Source: Thermoplasmata archaeon (lineage in GTDB: Archaea > Thermoplasmatota > Thermoplasmata > Halarchaeoplasmatales > Halarchaeoplasmataceae). From it: DNA of 35,021 nt. The stretch spans positions 1 to 35,021 of the forward strand of contig JAFDUB010000003.1 of assembly GCA_019594025.1 (NCBI GenBank), written 5' to 3'. Positions 1 through 9,196 of this stretch are shown here, piece after piece (the first letter of the stretch is position 1; every line of letters starts with the position of its first letter). A program made the translations under genes and the position numbers. Below the pieces are notes generated by a model. The model was not told where the DNA came from and did not search any database. It saw only the letters and a program-made list of their open reading frames with translations.

Positions 1-2
1 AT

Positions 3-281
3 ATGAGCGAACAAACAGAAGAAGGAAAAGTTACTATTGAATTCATATTTTCGGACACATGTCCCGATTGTCCCCCGGCTAAAGAACTAGTAGAAAGGAT
101 AGCGCCGGAATTCGAAGAAGTAGAAGTAAAGTACCTTGAGGCAAGAGATAATCCAGGCCTTATAGAAAAATACGATATAACACACGTTCCAACTGTAGTG
201 ATAAACGGGGAAGTGGCTTTTGTTGAAAGCCTTACCGAGGTTAAACTGAGAACCAAACTCCAAGAACTGATAAATGGCTGA
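3..281 (+). CDS. Thioredoxin/glutaredoxin-fold protein
   Basis: 92 aa ORF; redox-like SDTCPDC motif near the N-terminus, cis-Pro segment THVPTVVINGE typical of the thioredoxin fold. Confidence 0.8.
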   Translation: MSEQTEEGKVTIEFIFSDTCPDCPPAKELVERIAPEFEEVEVKYLEARDNPGLIEKYDITHVPTVVINGEVAFVESLTEVKLRTKLQELING

Positions 282-1251
282 ACTTGTTTTTGAATTAGTA
301 GGACCTTATTATCGATTATCTTCTGCAGAAGTAAAGGCTGTTATCGAAGGCAAAGGCTGCCGATGGAAGGAAAAAGGATCAGCAAAAGAGGTCTTGGTTC
401 TTGAAACCGATTGCCCTGCGGAATACATAGCTCCTAGGTTAGGATTAACACACCGGGTTCTTCTTCATGAATATACCGGAAAGCAGGAGGATATCATTAA
501 AGGGAATCTAAACGTCGAACTTCCGGAGGGTAGTGCCAAGGTGGAGACAAGACGTATATCTGGAGCCGAGGGAGAAACACAAAATATCAAAGAGGTACTA
601 GGAGATGATTTAGATAATCCAATCGATTTGATAAACCCGGACCATCAAATAGTGGTCCTACTAACCGATAAATGCCATGCCGGCAGGTTTTTGTTTACTT
701 CGGATAAGGAGGGTTATAAAGAGAGAGAAGTAAAAAACAGACCTTTTTTCTCACCCATATCCCTTGAACCCAGGTATGCAAGGGCAGCGGTGAACTTGGC
801 AAGGGTAAAAGAAGGGGAGACGCTGCACGATCCCTTCTGTGGGACCGGGGGAATACTTTTAGAAGCACTGGATATTGGGCTTCGAGCTTCAGGCGGAGAT
901 ATAGATGAAAACATGGTCCAGGGATGTAAAATGAACTTGAAAGAATTTGGATTTGGATGCCCGCTTGAAGTGGGAGATATGGGTAATACTATTCCCTACG
1001 AGTTAGATAATATAGTAACCGACCCTCCGTACGGTAGGGCGGCGTCAACATCGGGAGAAAACATAGTAAGTCTTTACAAACGATTCTTTAGAGTGGCGAA
1101 GGATAGATTGAAAAAAGGTGGTTACCTTTCGGTGATACTGCCGGATAAAAAGTACATGGATACCGCTGAAGGTTTTAGATTTGTAGAGGGGTATAGAACC
1201 AAGGTACATTCATCGCTGGAAAGACACTACCTTGTATTTCAAAAAATTTAA
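274..1251 (+). CDS. Trm11/TrmG10-like tRNA (guanine-N2) methyltransferase
   Basis: SAM motif HDPFCGTGGILLEA, catalytic TDPPYGR, THUMP-like N-terminus; overlaps the upstream ORF by 8 nt. Confidence 0.85.
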   Translation: MAELVFELVGPYYRLSSAEVKAVIEGKGCRWKEKGSAKEVLVLETDCPAEYIAPRLGLTHRVLLHEYTGKQEDIIKGNLNVELPEGSAKVETRRISGAEGETQNIKEVLGDDLDNPIDLINPDHQIVVLLTDKCHAGRFLFTSDKEGYKEREVKNRPFFSPISLEPRYARAAVNLARVKEGETLHDPFCGTGGILLEALDIGLRASGGDIDENMVQGCKMNLKEFGFGCPLEVGDMGNTIPYELDNIVTDPPYGRAASTSGENIVSLYKRFFRVAKDRLKKGGYLSVILPDKKYMDTAEGFRFVEGYRTKVHSSLERHYLVFQKI

Positions 1252-3071
1252 ACTGTCCGGACACCTATAACCTCAATCGATTCGTACTCACCCGTTCCCT
1301 GTGACTCTATATGTATATAAGCGTAAACAGTTAGGAATTCCGATGTATCGTCTTCCTGAGAGCTCATTTCTACCGTAAATGTTACCTGTGATCCTGTAGA
1401 GACGTTAATCTGTAAGATTTCGCCCTCTTGTTCTCCGTAAGTATACATTATATTCCATCCTTCTCTAGATACGTCCTCCGTGCTGATATTGTACACGTCT
1501 TGATGACCTAGATTGAATATATCTATTTCAAAGGTGGCGGTACCGTTCCTTATGGGAACCACCTTTTCACCCCGTACTTCAGCATTGAAAGAATAAATCA
1601 ATCTTACAGATAGCTCAATAAATCTTTTTCTTTCCGTATTTTCAGACACCGCTTTGAGTTCTATGTCTGTTCGAGGTAAAGCGTGCTCTTCGGCTTGAAC
1701 CTCTAACTTGAATTCAGCAGTCTCTGCCGGCTCTAACTCCACAGAGGTGTAATTCAAATCAATAGGTAACCATTCTGTTTCGTTTCGGATGAACATCTGA
1801 ACGGACCATGCAGTAGAATTACTGAGAGTGTAGCTAACGTTGTAGGTATCCGAGGCGGGATCACCGGTATTGGTGAGATTGACCAGGTACTCGGCACTTT
1901 CGTTGACTGAAAGCATCCTTACGGGTTCGTCCTCTATAAGTTCGAATGAAAAATCGTGTGAATATGTAATTTGCTCTACTGGTATGGGATGAAAGCAGCT
2001 TAATAACAGTAAAATTGCGAAGACGCCAACCGCTTTACGTTTAATATCGAGCCCACTCATATCGTTAAGCGGTGGTGGATGTTTCAATCCCACCATAAAG
2101 AATATGAACAGAGCAAAAATCAACCATCCCGGGTACCAGAATATACCAACGATTACTAAGAAGGCGGCGGCGGCATAACTTGCGTATTTTGCCTGTTCAC
2201 CAAAAAGTGCCCTAGCCACGTGTCCTCCGTCAAGCTGCCCGGCGGGTAATAGGTTCAAACCGGTGACCAGAAATCCGATCCACCCCGCAAAGGCGGTTGG
2301 ATGGAGCATAGCATCGCTGGGAAAGGGCATCAGGTAGGAAATAGCCTGCATTATTATAGGGAAGTTGATGGACATAAAGGTGCCTTCTATGTCTGCTGGG
2401 ACAGGGCGTCCCATTGTCGTTCCTAAATATATACCTAAAATAGATATTGGAACGGCGACTATAAAACCACAAATTGGACCGGCGACGCCGAGGTCAAGCA
2501 GTGACTTTTTATCGGGTATAGGTTCTCGAATACTGATGAAAGCACCTATGGTACCGAGAGGAGGAATGAATGGGATGAAGAACGGTAAGGAGGCTTTTAT
2601 ACCGTGATATCTGGCCAGCATATAGTGTCCCATCTCGTGAATACCGAGTATGGTCATCAGGGGTAAGGTAAAGTAAAGTCCTCCGTTGAGTAAGTTGTAA
2701 AGAGTAAAAAATCCTCCGTTCTGCGGATCGTAAGAGGCCCACCACCACATACCGGCGAACAAGGTTGTACAGATGGTGATTAACAGCATCAATACGTTTG
2801 TTTTGATACCTCTATAATTCTGTTCTGGTTGAGCTTTGACGCTGACTATGAATTCACCACGCGCCTCTCGAAGATGAGGGATGTAATTTTGAGGTACTAG
2901 CTCTTTTCTTAAATCGTTAAAGGGTCTTTCAATATCCTGCTCTGGAGATATACGAACGTACAGGTTAACTATATCGTACTCTATTTCAGTTCTGTAGATA
3001 GGAAAGTACTTTCCCACGATCGATTGTAAGTATTCTACCTGGTTTATGTAGTCTTCTGGTCGAGCTACCAT
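1248..3071 (-). CDS. M50 (site-2 protease-like) membrane metallopeptidase with large C-terminal ectodomain
   Basis: HEMGHY zinc motif, second motif LLPAGQLDGGHVARALFG, multiple TM segments; C-terminal beta-rich repeats (EYLVNLTNTGDPASDTYNVSYTL; FEIDIFNLGHQDVYNIS). Confidence 0.85.
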   Translation of the reverse strand: MVARPEDYINQVEYLQSIVGKYFPIYRTEIEYDIVNLYVRISPEQDIERPFNDLRKELVPQNYIPHLREARGEFIVSVKAQPEQNYRGIKTNVLMLLITICTTLFAGMWWWASYDPQNGGFFTLYNLLNGGLYFTLPLMTILGIHEMGHYMLARYHGIKASLPFFIPFIPPLGTIGAFISIREPIPDKKSLLDLGVAGPICGFIVAVPISILGIYLGTTMGRPVPADIEGTFMSINFPIIMQAISYLMPFPSDAMLHPTAFAGWIGFLVTGLNLLPAGQLDGGHVARALFGEQAKYASYAAAAFLVIVGIFWYPGWLIFALFIFFMVGLKHPPPLNDMSGLDIKRKAVGVFAILLLLSCFHPIPVEQITYSHDFSFELIEDEPVRMLSVNESAEYLVNLTNTGDPASDTYNVSYTLSNSTAWSVQMFIRNETEWLPIDLNYTSVELEPAETAEFKLEVQAEEHALPRTDIELKAVSENTERKRFIELSVRLIYSFNAEVRGEKVVPIRNGTATFEIDIFNLGHQDVYNISTEDVSREGWNIMYTYGEQEGEILQINVSTGSQVTFTVEMSSQEDDTSEFLTVYAYIHIESQGTGEYESIEVIGVRTV

Positions 3072-3148
3072 TTAATACTCTTTAGCAACATCGGGCTAAT
3101 AAGTGTTGTGGGTTTATGATAATCGAAAATCTTATGATTAAGTAGCAG

Positions 3149-3628
3149 ATGGGGGCTAGCATGAGTGCTCTATCAACCGACAGGAGGGGAGATATACCGG
3201 GATTACCTCTGGAACTCATGGTGATAGGGTTGGTAATGGTGGTAGTTATTCCCTCGGTCTATTCCATCTCTAATCACTATAGAGACCAAAGGATAGAACA
3301 GATGCTGCAGGACGAGTTGAGTAAATTTAAACGAGCGGCGCAGGAGGTAGAAGGTACAGGGGCCGGGAATGTAAGGGTGGTCAAACTCTCTCTCTCTTCT
3401 TTATCTAGAGTAGAATACGTACGCTGTGGAGGGGAGATGCCGATGGTTATCAGATATCGTTTGACTAGAGGCAGCGAGAAAACCTTCAACCTAGGGGTAG
3501 CGGTTACGAATATTACGGATGAAGGAGCTAATGAAATCGAGCTTCCTCTGGACGGTACGGTGATTGCACTTAGACGTACACTCGCCTACGAGGGACTTGT
3601 CGAAGTTAGAGTGGGTGATTTTAGTTGA
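3149..3628 (+). CDS. Pilin-like / single N-terminal TM protein
   Basis: Short charged N-terminus (DRRGDIPGLPLE) then a hydrophobic segment and a small ectodomain; paralogous to the next ORF (SLSRVEYVRCGG vs MASLDYVKFGG). Confidence 0.55.
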   Translation: MGASMSALSTDRRGDIPGLPLELMVIGLVMVVVIPSVYSISNHYRDQRIEQMLQDELSKFKRAAQEVEGTGAGNVRVVKLSLSSLSRVEYVRCGGEMPMVIRYRLTRGSEKTFNLGVAVTNITDEGANEIELPLDGTVIALRRTLAYEGLVEVRVGDFS

Positions 3629-4125
3629 GAAGAATCTGTAGGGATAAGAGGGGGATGGTCGAGATGCCTTTCAAACTCATACTGATGTGTGTACTGCTGG
3701 GATTACTCATTCCCACAACAGCGTATGGGTATCGACAGGTTTCCAGGATAAGACTAACTAGGACCGTAGAAGAAAATATCGATGATTTGTTGTTCAAAGC
3801 TAAGAGGATATCACAACAGGGCGACCTGTCTAGAGTGCTGATTGAATTCGATGCGGAAGGTGGGCCGATGGCAAGTTTAGATTACGTTAAATTCGGTGGA
3901 ACGTTAGGTGAAGATGACAACTTTATAGAGTACCGGATGGGATGGTGGAATCAACCCATGTACATATCTACCGAGGGATTGTGTCTAACCTCTCCAAAAA
4001 ACAGTAGTTTTTATCTTAGAGGGGGGAATCACGAACTGGCTCTTACCCGGCTCACGGTATCCAACGAAACCGTGGTTGTACTGTCAGGAGCGGTACATCA
4101 CGTGGACCCAGATTCCTTCTCTTGA
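3625..4125 (+). CDS. Pilin-like / single N-terminal TM protein, tandem paralogue
   Basis: DKRGMVEMPFKLILMCVLLGLLIP N-terminus; start overlaps the preceding stop codon. Confidence 0.55.
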   Translation: MRRICRDKRGMVEMPFKLILMCVLLGLLIPTTAYGYRQVSRIRLTRTVEENIDDLLFKAKRISQQGDLSRVLIEFDAEGGPMASLDYVKFGGTLGEDDNFIEYRMGWWNQPMYISTEGLCLTSPKNSSFYLRGGNHELALTRLTVSNETVVVLSGAVHHVDPDSFS

Positions 4126-4580
4126 TCCGACGTGAAGTCATCTAGTGTTCTACCCTTCCAACTGCCACCACGGCCAAGATGGATAACCTCCCAACCATGT
4201 TCCTCCAACTTTTCGGAAATGAATCTTCTATGGCATCTCGAAGGTTCCTTCTCGAGACACATTATCACAGTAGTAGCCTCCGAAGCGAACTCGATCAACT
4301 CAAAAAAAGCTTTTTTCCACACGTCGGTCTCCATCCGTTCTCGGTAGTTCTCTATCTCAAGGCCTCCGAGGGCCTTCATATGTTTGTACAGTATTCCTTT
4401 TTTGAACAGGATTTTTTTTAGTTCATCTCTACTGAATTCACTTCTTTGAGAATGGGGTGAGGTTCTAACATCGGCTAAATGCCTTATTCCCTTTTCTGAG
4501 ATTAGTTTTATGAATCCGTCCAGGGTTTTATCTTCGTACCCGATAGTGTAGATCCTTCTCACAATCCGTGTATAGTACAA
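4098..4580 (-). CDS. DUF488 family protein
   Basis: YTIGYEDKTLDGFIKLI, LADVRTSPHSQR, MCLEKEPSRCHRRFIS motifs typical of DUF488. Confidence 0.85.
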   Translation of the reverse strand: MYYTRIVRRIYTIGYEDKTLDGFIKLISEKGIRHLADVRTSPHSQRSEFSRDELKKILFKKGILYKHMKALGGLEIENYRERMETDVWKKAFFELIEFASEATTVIMCLEKEPSRCHRRFISEKLEEHGWEVIHLGRGGSWKGRTLDDFTSDQEKESGST

Positions 4581-4634
4581 TTAGGATAAAAGTATTTTCA
4601 TTGTAAGATGTAGATAAGGATGCAAAAGCATAGA

Positions 4635-4645
4635 AATTTTTAAAT
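4635..4645 (+). promoter_or_regulatory. Archaeal TATA box-like element for the RHH gene
   Basis: tttttaaatac about 38-48 bp upstream of the ORF start at 4683. Confidence 0.5.
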
Positions 4646-4682
4646 ACCGTTATCCTATTGTAGGACGTACGGCATACAAAAG

Positions 4683-4949
4683 ATGTCGGATAAGGGTACA
4701 ACATGGAGAATTAAGATGTCAGAAACCGAGAAAATCACGATAAGGCTGCCCAAGAGTTATCTTGAGCGTGTGGATTTTCTCGTAGAGATGGACGACTTCC
4801 CCAGCCGCTCTGAAGCCGTAAGAACCGCCGTTAGAGATATGCTGTATTACCGGATCGAACTGGTAGCGGATAAGGTGGAGAAAATGGTGGAGCAGGAGCG
4901 GAAGATGGCCCAGGCAAAAGCAATAAAAGAAGAATATTTGAAGAGGTGA
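4683..4949 (+). CDS. Ribbon-helix-helix (CopG-like) transcriptional regulator
   Basis: EKITIRLPKSYLERVDFLVEMDDFPSRSEAVRTAVRDML is a classic RHH sequence; an internal Met may be the true start. Confidence 0.85.
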   Translation: MSDKGTTWRIKMSETEKITIRLPKSYLERVDFLVEMDDFPSRSEAVRTAVRDMLYYRIELVADKVEKMVEQERKMAQAKAIKEEYLKR

Positions 4950-4968
4950 ATTGGGATGCTCTCTAACC

Positions 4969-4989
4969 GGCCCGGGTCCCCCTCGGGCC
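4969..4989 (+). terminator. GC hairpin in convergent intergenic region
   Basis: GGCCCG-ggtccccct-CGGGCC inverted repeat followed by a pyrimidine/T-rich stretch. Confidence 0.45.
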
Positions 4990-5026
4990 TTTCACGATAA
5001 AATATCTCCCCCCTTTCCTTTTTTAT

Positions 5027-6175
5027 TTATACACCCATTGCTAGACGAAGCATGTTGCGTACCCCTGGTGCAAGACCAAGAACTATAACGGCAAATTGAA
5101 GAAGTCTTTTTACATTTGGGATCTCTTTTAACTCCTCATAATACCAAACGTCTAGAGAATATATTACTAAAAATATGAGGACAATCTTCAACGGATACAT
5201 GACCAAAGAAGTGCCGATAAGGTCTATTGCAAGAGCCGGTAGGACGTGCTTCTCAACGTACCCGTAGGCACTTATACCTCGGTAAGTGGCCGAGGCGTCG
5301 AGCATGTGGGCGAATACTATGAGTGGGTTTACCGCTGTTAGAAATGTTTTGAAGTTGGAAAATTTAAAAGACAGCAACCATACGATACCAAACAGAATGG
5401 AAGAGCTTACTATGGTTAATAGGAGGATTATTCCGATCTCAAACGGTCTTGTTCCATCTAGGGTTAAAAGGTAGTAAGATATGTAAAATAAGGTGAATGC
5501 CAGCAGAGACGTACCGTAGGAACTCAATAGGTATCTCGGTCCGATCGTGTCTAGGTGGTAGCCAATTAAATAAGATATGACGGTTACCCCAGCTAATAAC
5601 AATAAAACATAGTTGACATAAGGGGGATTCAACATTAGTGCGAATATAAGCGGAGGTAAAAGTGATAGAGCTCTCACCATGTGAGTGGATAAATTTGGTT
5701 CCATACTCGATAATTTTGAACCTAGTACAAGTGTAAGTATGGCGCCTATACCCAGCACAAAATAGATTACCGGAGATATGAAAAACGGACTAATAGAGGA
5801 AGAGAAAAACCCTGCATCTTCGAGGCTTCTGAAGGTACCTCCCAATATTACCCACGGCATGAGTGAAAGCATCAAACTTCGATCCATCTCAATATCATAT
5901 CTTTGAAATATCTCTAAGATACCAAGTAAAGCCACAACCATGGATACCGCATAAACCAGTGTGTTGACGATGTTGTATCCGGCAGATATTCCATTTACCT
6001 GCTCCCCCCGTGCATCTGCAACCACCGGACCCCATATATACCTCCAGAGAAAGGCATCCCAGAATAGTTCTTTGAGTAATATACTACCGATTAAAAGTAC
6101 AAGAGGTATACCTATTAGTACAATAGACCAGAACAGTATTTTGTGTTCTTTATAAGCCTCCGCCGGATCCATCAT
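5027..6175 (-). CDS. DUF63 family archaeal polytopic membrane protein
   Basis: Many TM segments; GGTFRSLEDAGFF and FAHMLDASATYRGI motifs typical of DUF63; start overlaps the glmS stop. Confidence 0.8.
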   Translation of the reverse strand: MMDPAEAYKEHKILFWSIVLIGIPLVLLIGSILLKELFWDAFLWRYIWGPVVADARGEQVNGISAGYNIVNTLVYAVSMVVALLGILEIFQRYDIEMDRSLMLSLMPWVILGGTFRSLEDAGFFSSSISPFFISPVIYFVLGIGAILTLVLGSKLSSMEPNLSTHMVRALSLLPPLIFALMLNPPYVNYVLLLLAGVTVISYLIGYHLDTIGPRYLLSSYGTSLLAFTLFYISYYLLTLDGTRPFEIGIILLLTIVSSSILFGIVWLLSFKFSNFKTFLTAVNPLIVFAHMLDASATYRGISAYGYVEKHVLPALAIDLIGTSLVMYPLKIVLIFLVIYSLDVWYYEELKEIPNVKRLLQFAVIVLGLAPGVRNMLRLAMGV

Positions 6176-7956
6176 TCAACCGTCACGCTCTTTGCAAGGT
6201 TCCTAGGTTTATCGATAGCACAATCAAGTTCGTATGCTGTATAATACGCCAAGAGCTGTAGAACCACGTTGACCAGTATCGGTGAGAACATCGGTGGTAC
6301 GGAGGGTATAGTTATCAGCTTGTCGGATAACTTTTTCAGTTCTTTGTCATGGTCACCAACCGCGATGATAGGACTACTACGGGCTGCGATCTCCCCAATA
6401 TTTCCCAGCATCTTCTCGAAGGTGTGGTCTTTCACCAATATAGCTACCACGGGAGTGTTTTCGGTGAGTAGAGCGAAGGGGCCGTGTTTGAGCTCACCCG
6501 CAGGATAGCCGGCGGAATGTATATAGGCGATCTCCTTAAGTTTTAAAGCCCCCTCCAGGGCGACAGGGTAGTTTATATTACGACCGACAAAGAAGATGTC
6601 GTCGGCATCCACCAATTTTTCGCAAACCTTCCTTATATCTTCCGATTGGTCCAGAAGAACTTTTACGTGCCTAGGAAGTCTTCTTAACTCATCCCTGTAA
6701 TCTTGAGCATTTTCCCTCAACAACTTATTGTTGTTCAGCCCCAGCTCCATGGCTATGAGATAAAGCACTATAAGCTGGGTGGTGAACGTTTTGGTGGCGG
6801 CGACACCTATCTCCGGACCTGCTTGGGTGTAGATAACTTCATCCACCTCGCGAGTTATACTGCTGTTCATCACGTTGGTGATAGCCATCGTCTTACAGCC
6901 ACGCTGTTTTGCCTCCTTAGCGGCGGCGATGGTATCTGCGGTTTCACCACTTTGGCTTATCAGTATGGTGAATGGTAAATACTCGGATGGAGACGAGTAC
7001 CTATACTCGGAAGCGAGTTCGGCGGTACATGGTATCTTCGCGATTTCTTCTATGATGTACTTACCCACTAGGGCTGCATGGTAAGAAGTTCCGCACGATA
7101 TGATCCTTATGAATCTCGTATCGTATTGTTTAAAGTCGACATCGTTGAATTCAACCAGCCTACCGAGAAGAGAATCGTGTATCGCCTTCGGCTGCTCGTA
7201 AATCTCTTTAAGCATGTAGTGTTCGTATCCCCCCTTCTCCGCATCCTCTAGATTCCAGTCTATTTCAACCGTTTCTCTCTCTACGGCATTACCGAGAGAA
7301 TCCCAGATATGCACTCCGTTAGAGCTTATCTCTGCCACATCTCCATCCTCTAGATACTTGACTTCATTAGTGTAATCTAAAACTGCGGGAACATCGGAAG
7401 CTATTAGATTCTCATCCACCCCTACACCTATGACCAAAGGACTTTGATCCCTAGCTATTACGATCCTGTTGGAATCTTTCTGTACAGCACATATTGCATA
7501 CGAACCTCTGAGCATACCAACTATATTTTTAAGGGTTTCTACAAGATCACCCTGGTAGTTTTCTTCTATCAAATGGGCGATAACTTCACTGTCGGTTTCA
7601 GATGTAAATTCATGACCTTTTTTTATCAATTCTTCTTTGAGCGTTACGAAGTTATCTATGATACCGTTGTGCACCACTGCAAATTCACCGGTACAGTCGG
7701 AAAAAGGATGGGCGTTTTCGTCGGAAGGTTTACCATGTGTGGCCCAGCGTGTATGACCTATTCCTACGTTACCATTCGGAAAGTCATCCTCATCTAGCTC
7801 TCTGATCCTTCCTTTGGTCTTCTGCACGTATATTCCATTATTCTCCACTATGGCGACTCCTGCTGAATCGTAACCTCTGTATTCTAATCTCTTCAAACCC
7901 TTCAGCAGTATGCCGCCGACGTTGTTAATTCCAGTATACCCAACAATTCCACACAA
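6172..7956 (-). CDS. glmS: Glutamine--fructose-6-phosphate aminotransferase (isomerizing)
   Basis: MCGIVGYTG N-terminus, GHTRWATHG, SCGTSYHAALVGKY, SQSGETADT, KPRNLAKSVTVE C-terminus. Confidence 0.97.
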   Translation of the reverse strand: MCGIVGYTGINNVGGILLKGLKRLEYRGYDSAGVAIVENNGIYVQKTKGRIRELDEDDFPNGNVGIGHTRWATHGKPSDENAHPFSDCTGEFAVVHNGIIDNFVTLKEELIKKGHEFTSETDSEVIAHLIEENYQGDLVETLKNIVGMLRGSYAICAVQKDSNRIVIARDQSPLVIGVGVDENLIASDVPAVLDYTNEVKYLEDGDVAEISSNGVHIWDSLGNAVERETVEIDWNLEDAEKGGYEHYMLKEIYEQPKAIHDSLLGRLVEFNDVDFKQYDTRFIRIISCGTSYHAALVGKYIIEEIAKIPCTAELASEYRYSSPSEYLPFTILISQSGETADTIAAAKEAKQRGCKTMAITNVMNSSITREVDEVIYTQAGPEIGVAATKTFTTQLIVLYLIAMELGLNNNKLLRENAQDYRDELRRLPRHVKVLLDQSEDIRKVCEKLVDADDIFFVGRNINYPVALEGALKLKEIAYIHSAGYPAGELKHGPFALLTENTPVVAILVKDHTFEKMLGNIGEIAARSSPIIAVGDHDKELKKLSDKLITIPSVPPMFSPILVNVVLQLLAYYTAYELDCAIDKPRNLAKSVTVE

Positions 7957-7967
7957 TTAAGTTCACC

Positions 7968-9158
7968 TCAGAAGACCGTACTCCTAGAGGATATATCCTC
8001 TCTCAACACCACACCCGTTCGAATATTACACACTTCACCAATCAATATACCGGGATGGGAAGTAACACCTCCGGCAATAACGGTGTCTTCCCCGATCATA
8101 CAGCCTATGTTCTCAACCCTTTCCAACCGACCATCGACTGTCATATCGACCGTATCTACGTGTGAAGAGAATCCGGCGCCGATTTTAACACCCTCTCCTA
8201 TCACAGAAGAGTCCAAAAGTGATTTTGGCCCGAGATTTACACCATCCATGACTATGGAGTTATGCACCATTGCGAAAGGCCCGATCCTACAGTCGTTTCC
8301 TATACTAGATGATGGTGATATGCACGCCAGAGGACCGATTTCGCATCCTTCCCCTATAATTGCCGGCCCTTCTATGTACGTTCCTCCTTTGATAACGGAA
8401 CCCTCGCCTATGCTGACATCACCTTTGATAGTAACGCCGTCTTCTATCACTCCCTTCACCGAAGGAGCGGTATCGGTGACCGCGGCGGAATTTAGCTTTA
8501 GAAGATCCCAAGGGTACACGGCGTCCATCCATCTGGAATCTGTGCGTATTCCGTAGATCGGTTCCTCGGCCTTCAAAGAATTCATGACCGAGGTTAGGTC
8601 GTAGGTGTTATCGAGCATCATCTCGTGGATCCTTGTAAAAACATCAGTCGATAGGTAGTAAATACCCGTAGATATAAGGTGGCTTGTACTCTTTTCAGGT
8701 TTCTCTACTATCCTATTCACAACTCCATTGTGCATTGAGACTACGCCGTACTTAGAAGGATGTTCGTTTTTGGTAATCAGCATCGAAGTGCCCTTTAATT
8801 CTGAAAGAAAATCCTGTATAGTTTCTTGACTGACCAGGTTGTCACCGGGGAGTACGATAAAATTATCATCGACCACGTGTCGTGCCTGATAAAGCGCATG
8901 GGCGGTACCGAGTTGTTTTGGCTGTGTGATATACTGTATCTTAGCACCGAATTCCTCCCCATTACCGAAATAAGACATTATTCGCTGCCTGTGATAACCG
9001 ACCACGATAATGATATCGGTGACATTACATTCAACTAGAGCTTCTACAACATGTCGTAGTATCGGTTTGTTGGCTACAGGGATCATCACCTTTGGCTCGG
9101 AGGATGTAAAGGGTCTCAGTCTCGTGCCCTCTCCTGCAGCCAGGATAACTGCTTTCAT
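7968..9158 (-). CDS. Bifunctional sugar-1-phosphate nucleotidylyltransferase/acetyltransferase (archaeal GlmU-like)
   Basis: MKAVILAAGEGTRLRPFTSSEPKVMIPVANKPI plus C-terminal left-handed beta-helix hexapeptide repeats. Confidence 0.9.
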   Translation of the reverse strand: MKAVILAAGEGTRLRPFTSSEPKVMIPVANKPILRHVVEALVECNVTDIIIVVGYHRQRIMSYFGNGEEFGAKIQYITQPKQLGTAHALYQARHVVDDNFIVLPGDNLVSQETIQDFLSELKGTSMLITKNEHPSKYGVVSMHNGVVNRIVEKPEKSTSHLISTGIYYLSTDVFTRIHEMMLDNTYDLTSVMNSLKAEEPIYGIRTDSRWMDAVYPWDLLKLNSAAVTDTAPSVKGVIEDGVTIKGDVSIGEGSVIKGGTYIEGPAIIGEGCEIGPLACISPSSSIGNDCRIGPFAMVHNSIVMDGVNLGPKSLLDSSVIGEGVKIGAGFSSHVDTVDMTVDGRLERVENIGCMIGEDTVIAGGVTSHPGILIGEVCNIRTGVVLREDISSRSTVF

Positions 9159-9196
9159 ACAACTTCAATTAAATGCACAGGATATAAGGATTTTGT

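Noticed and set aside
8083-8556. 157-aa plus-strand ORF opposite the GlmU-like gene
   Set aside because: Antisense shadow of hexapeptide repeats, Pro/Ser-rich, no independent support
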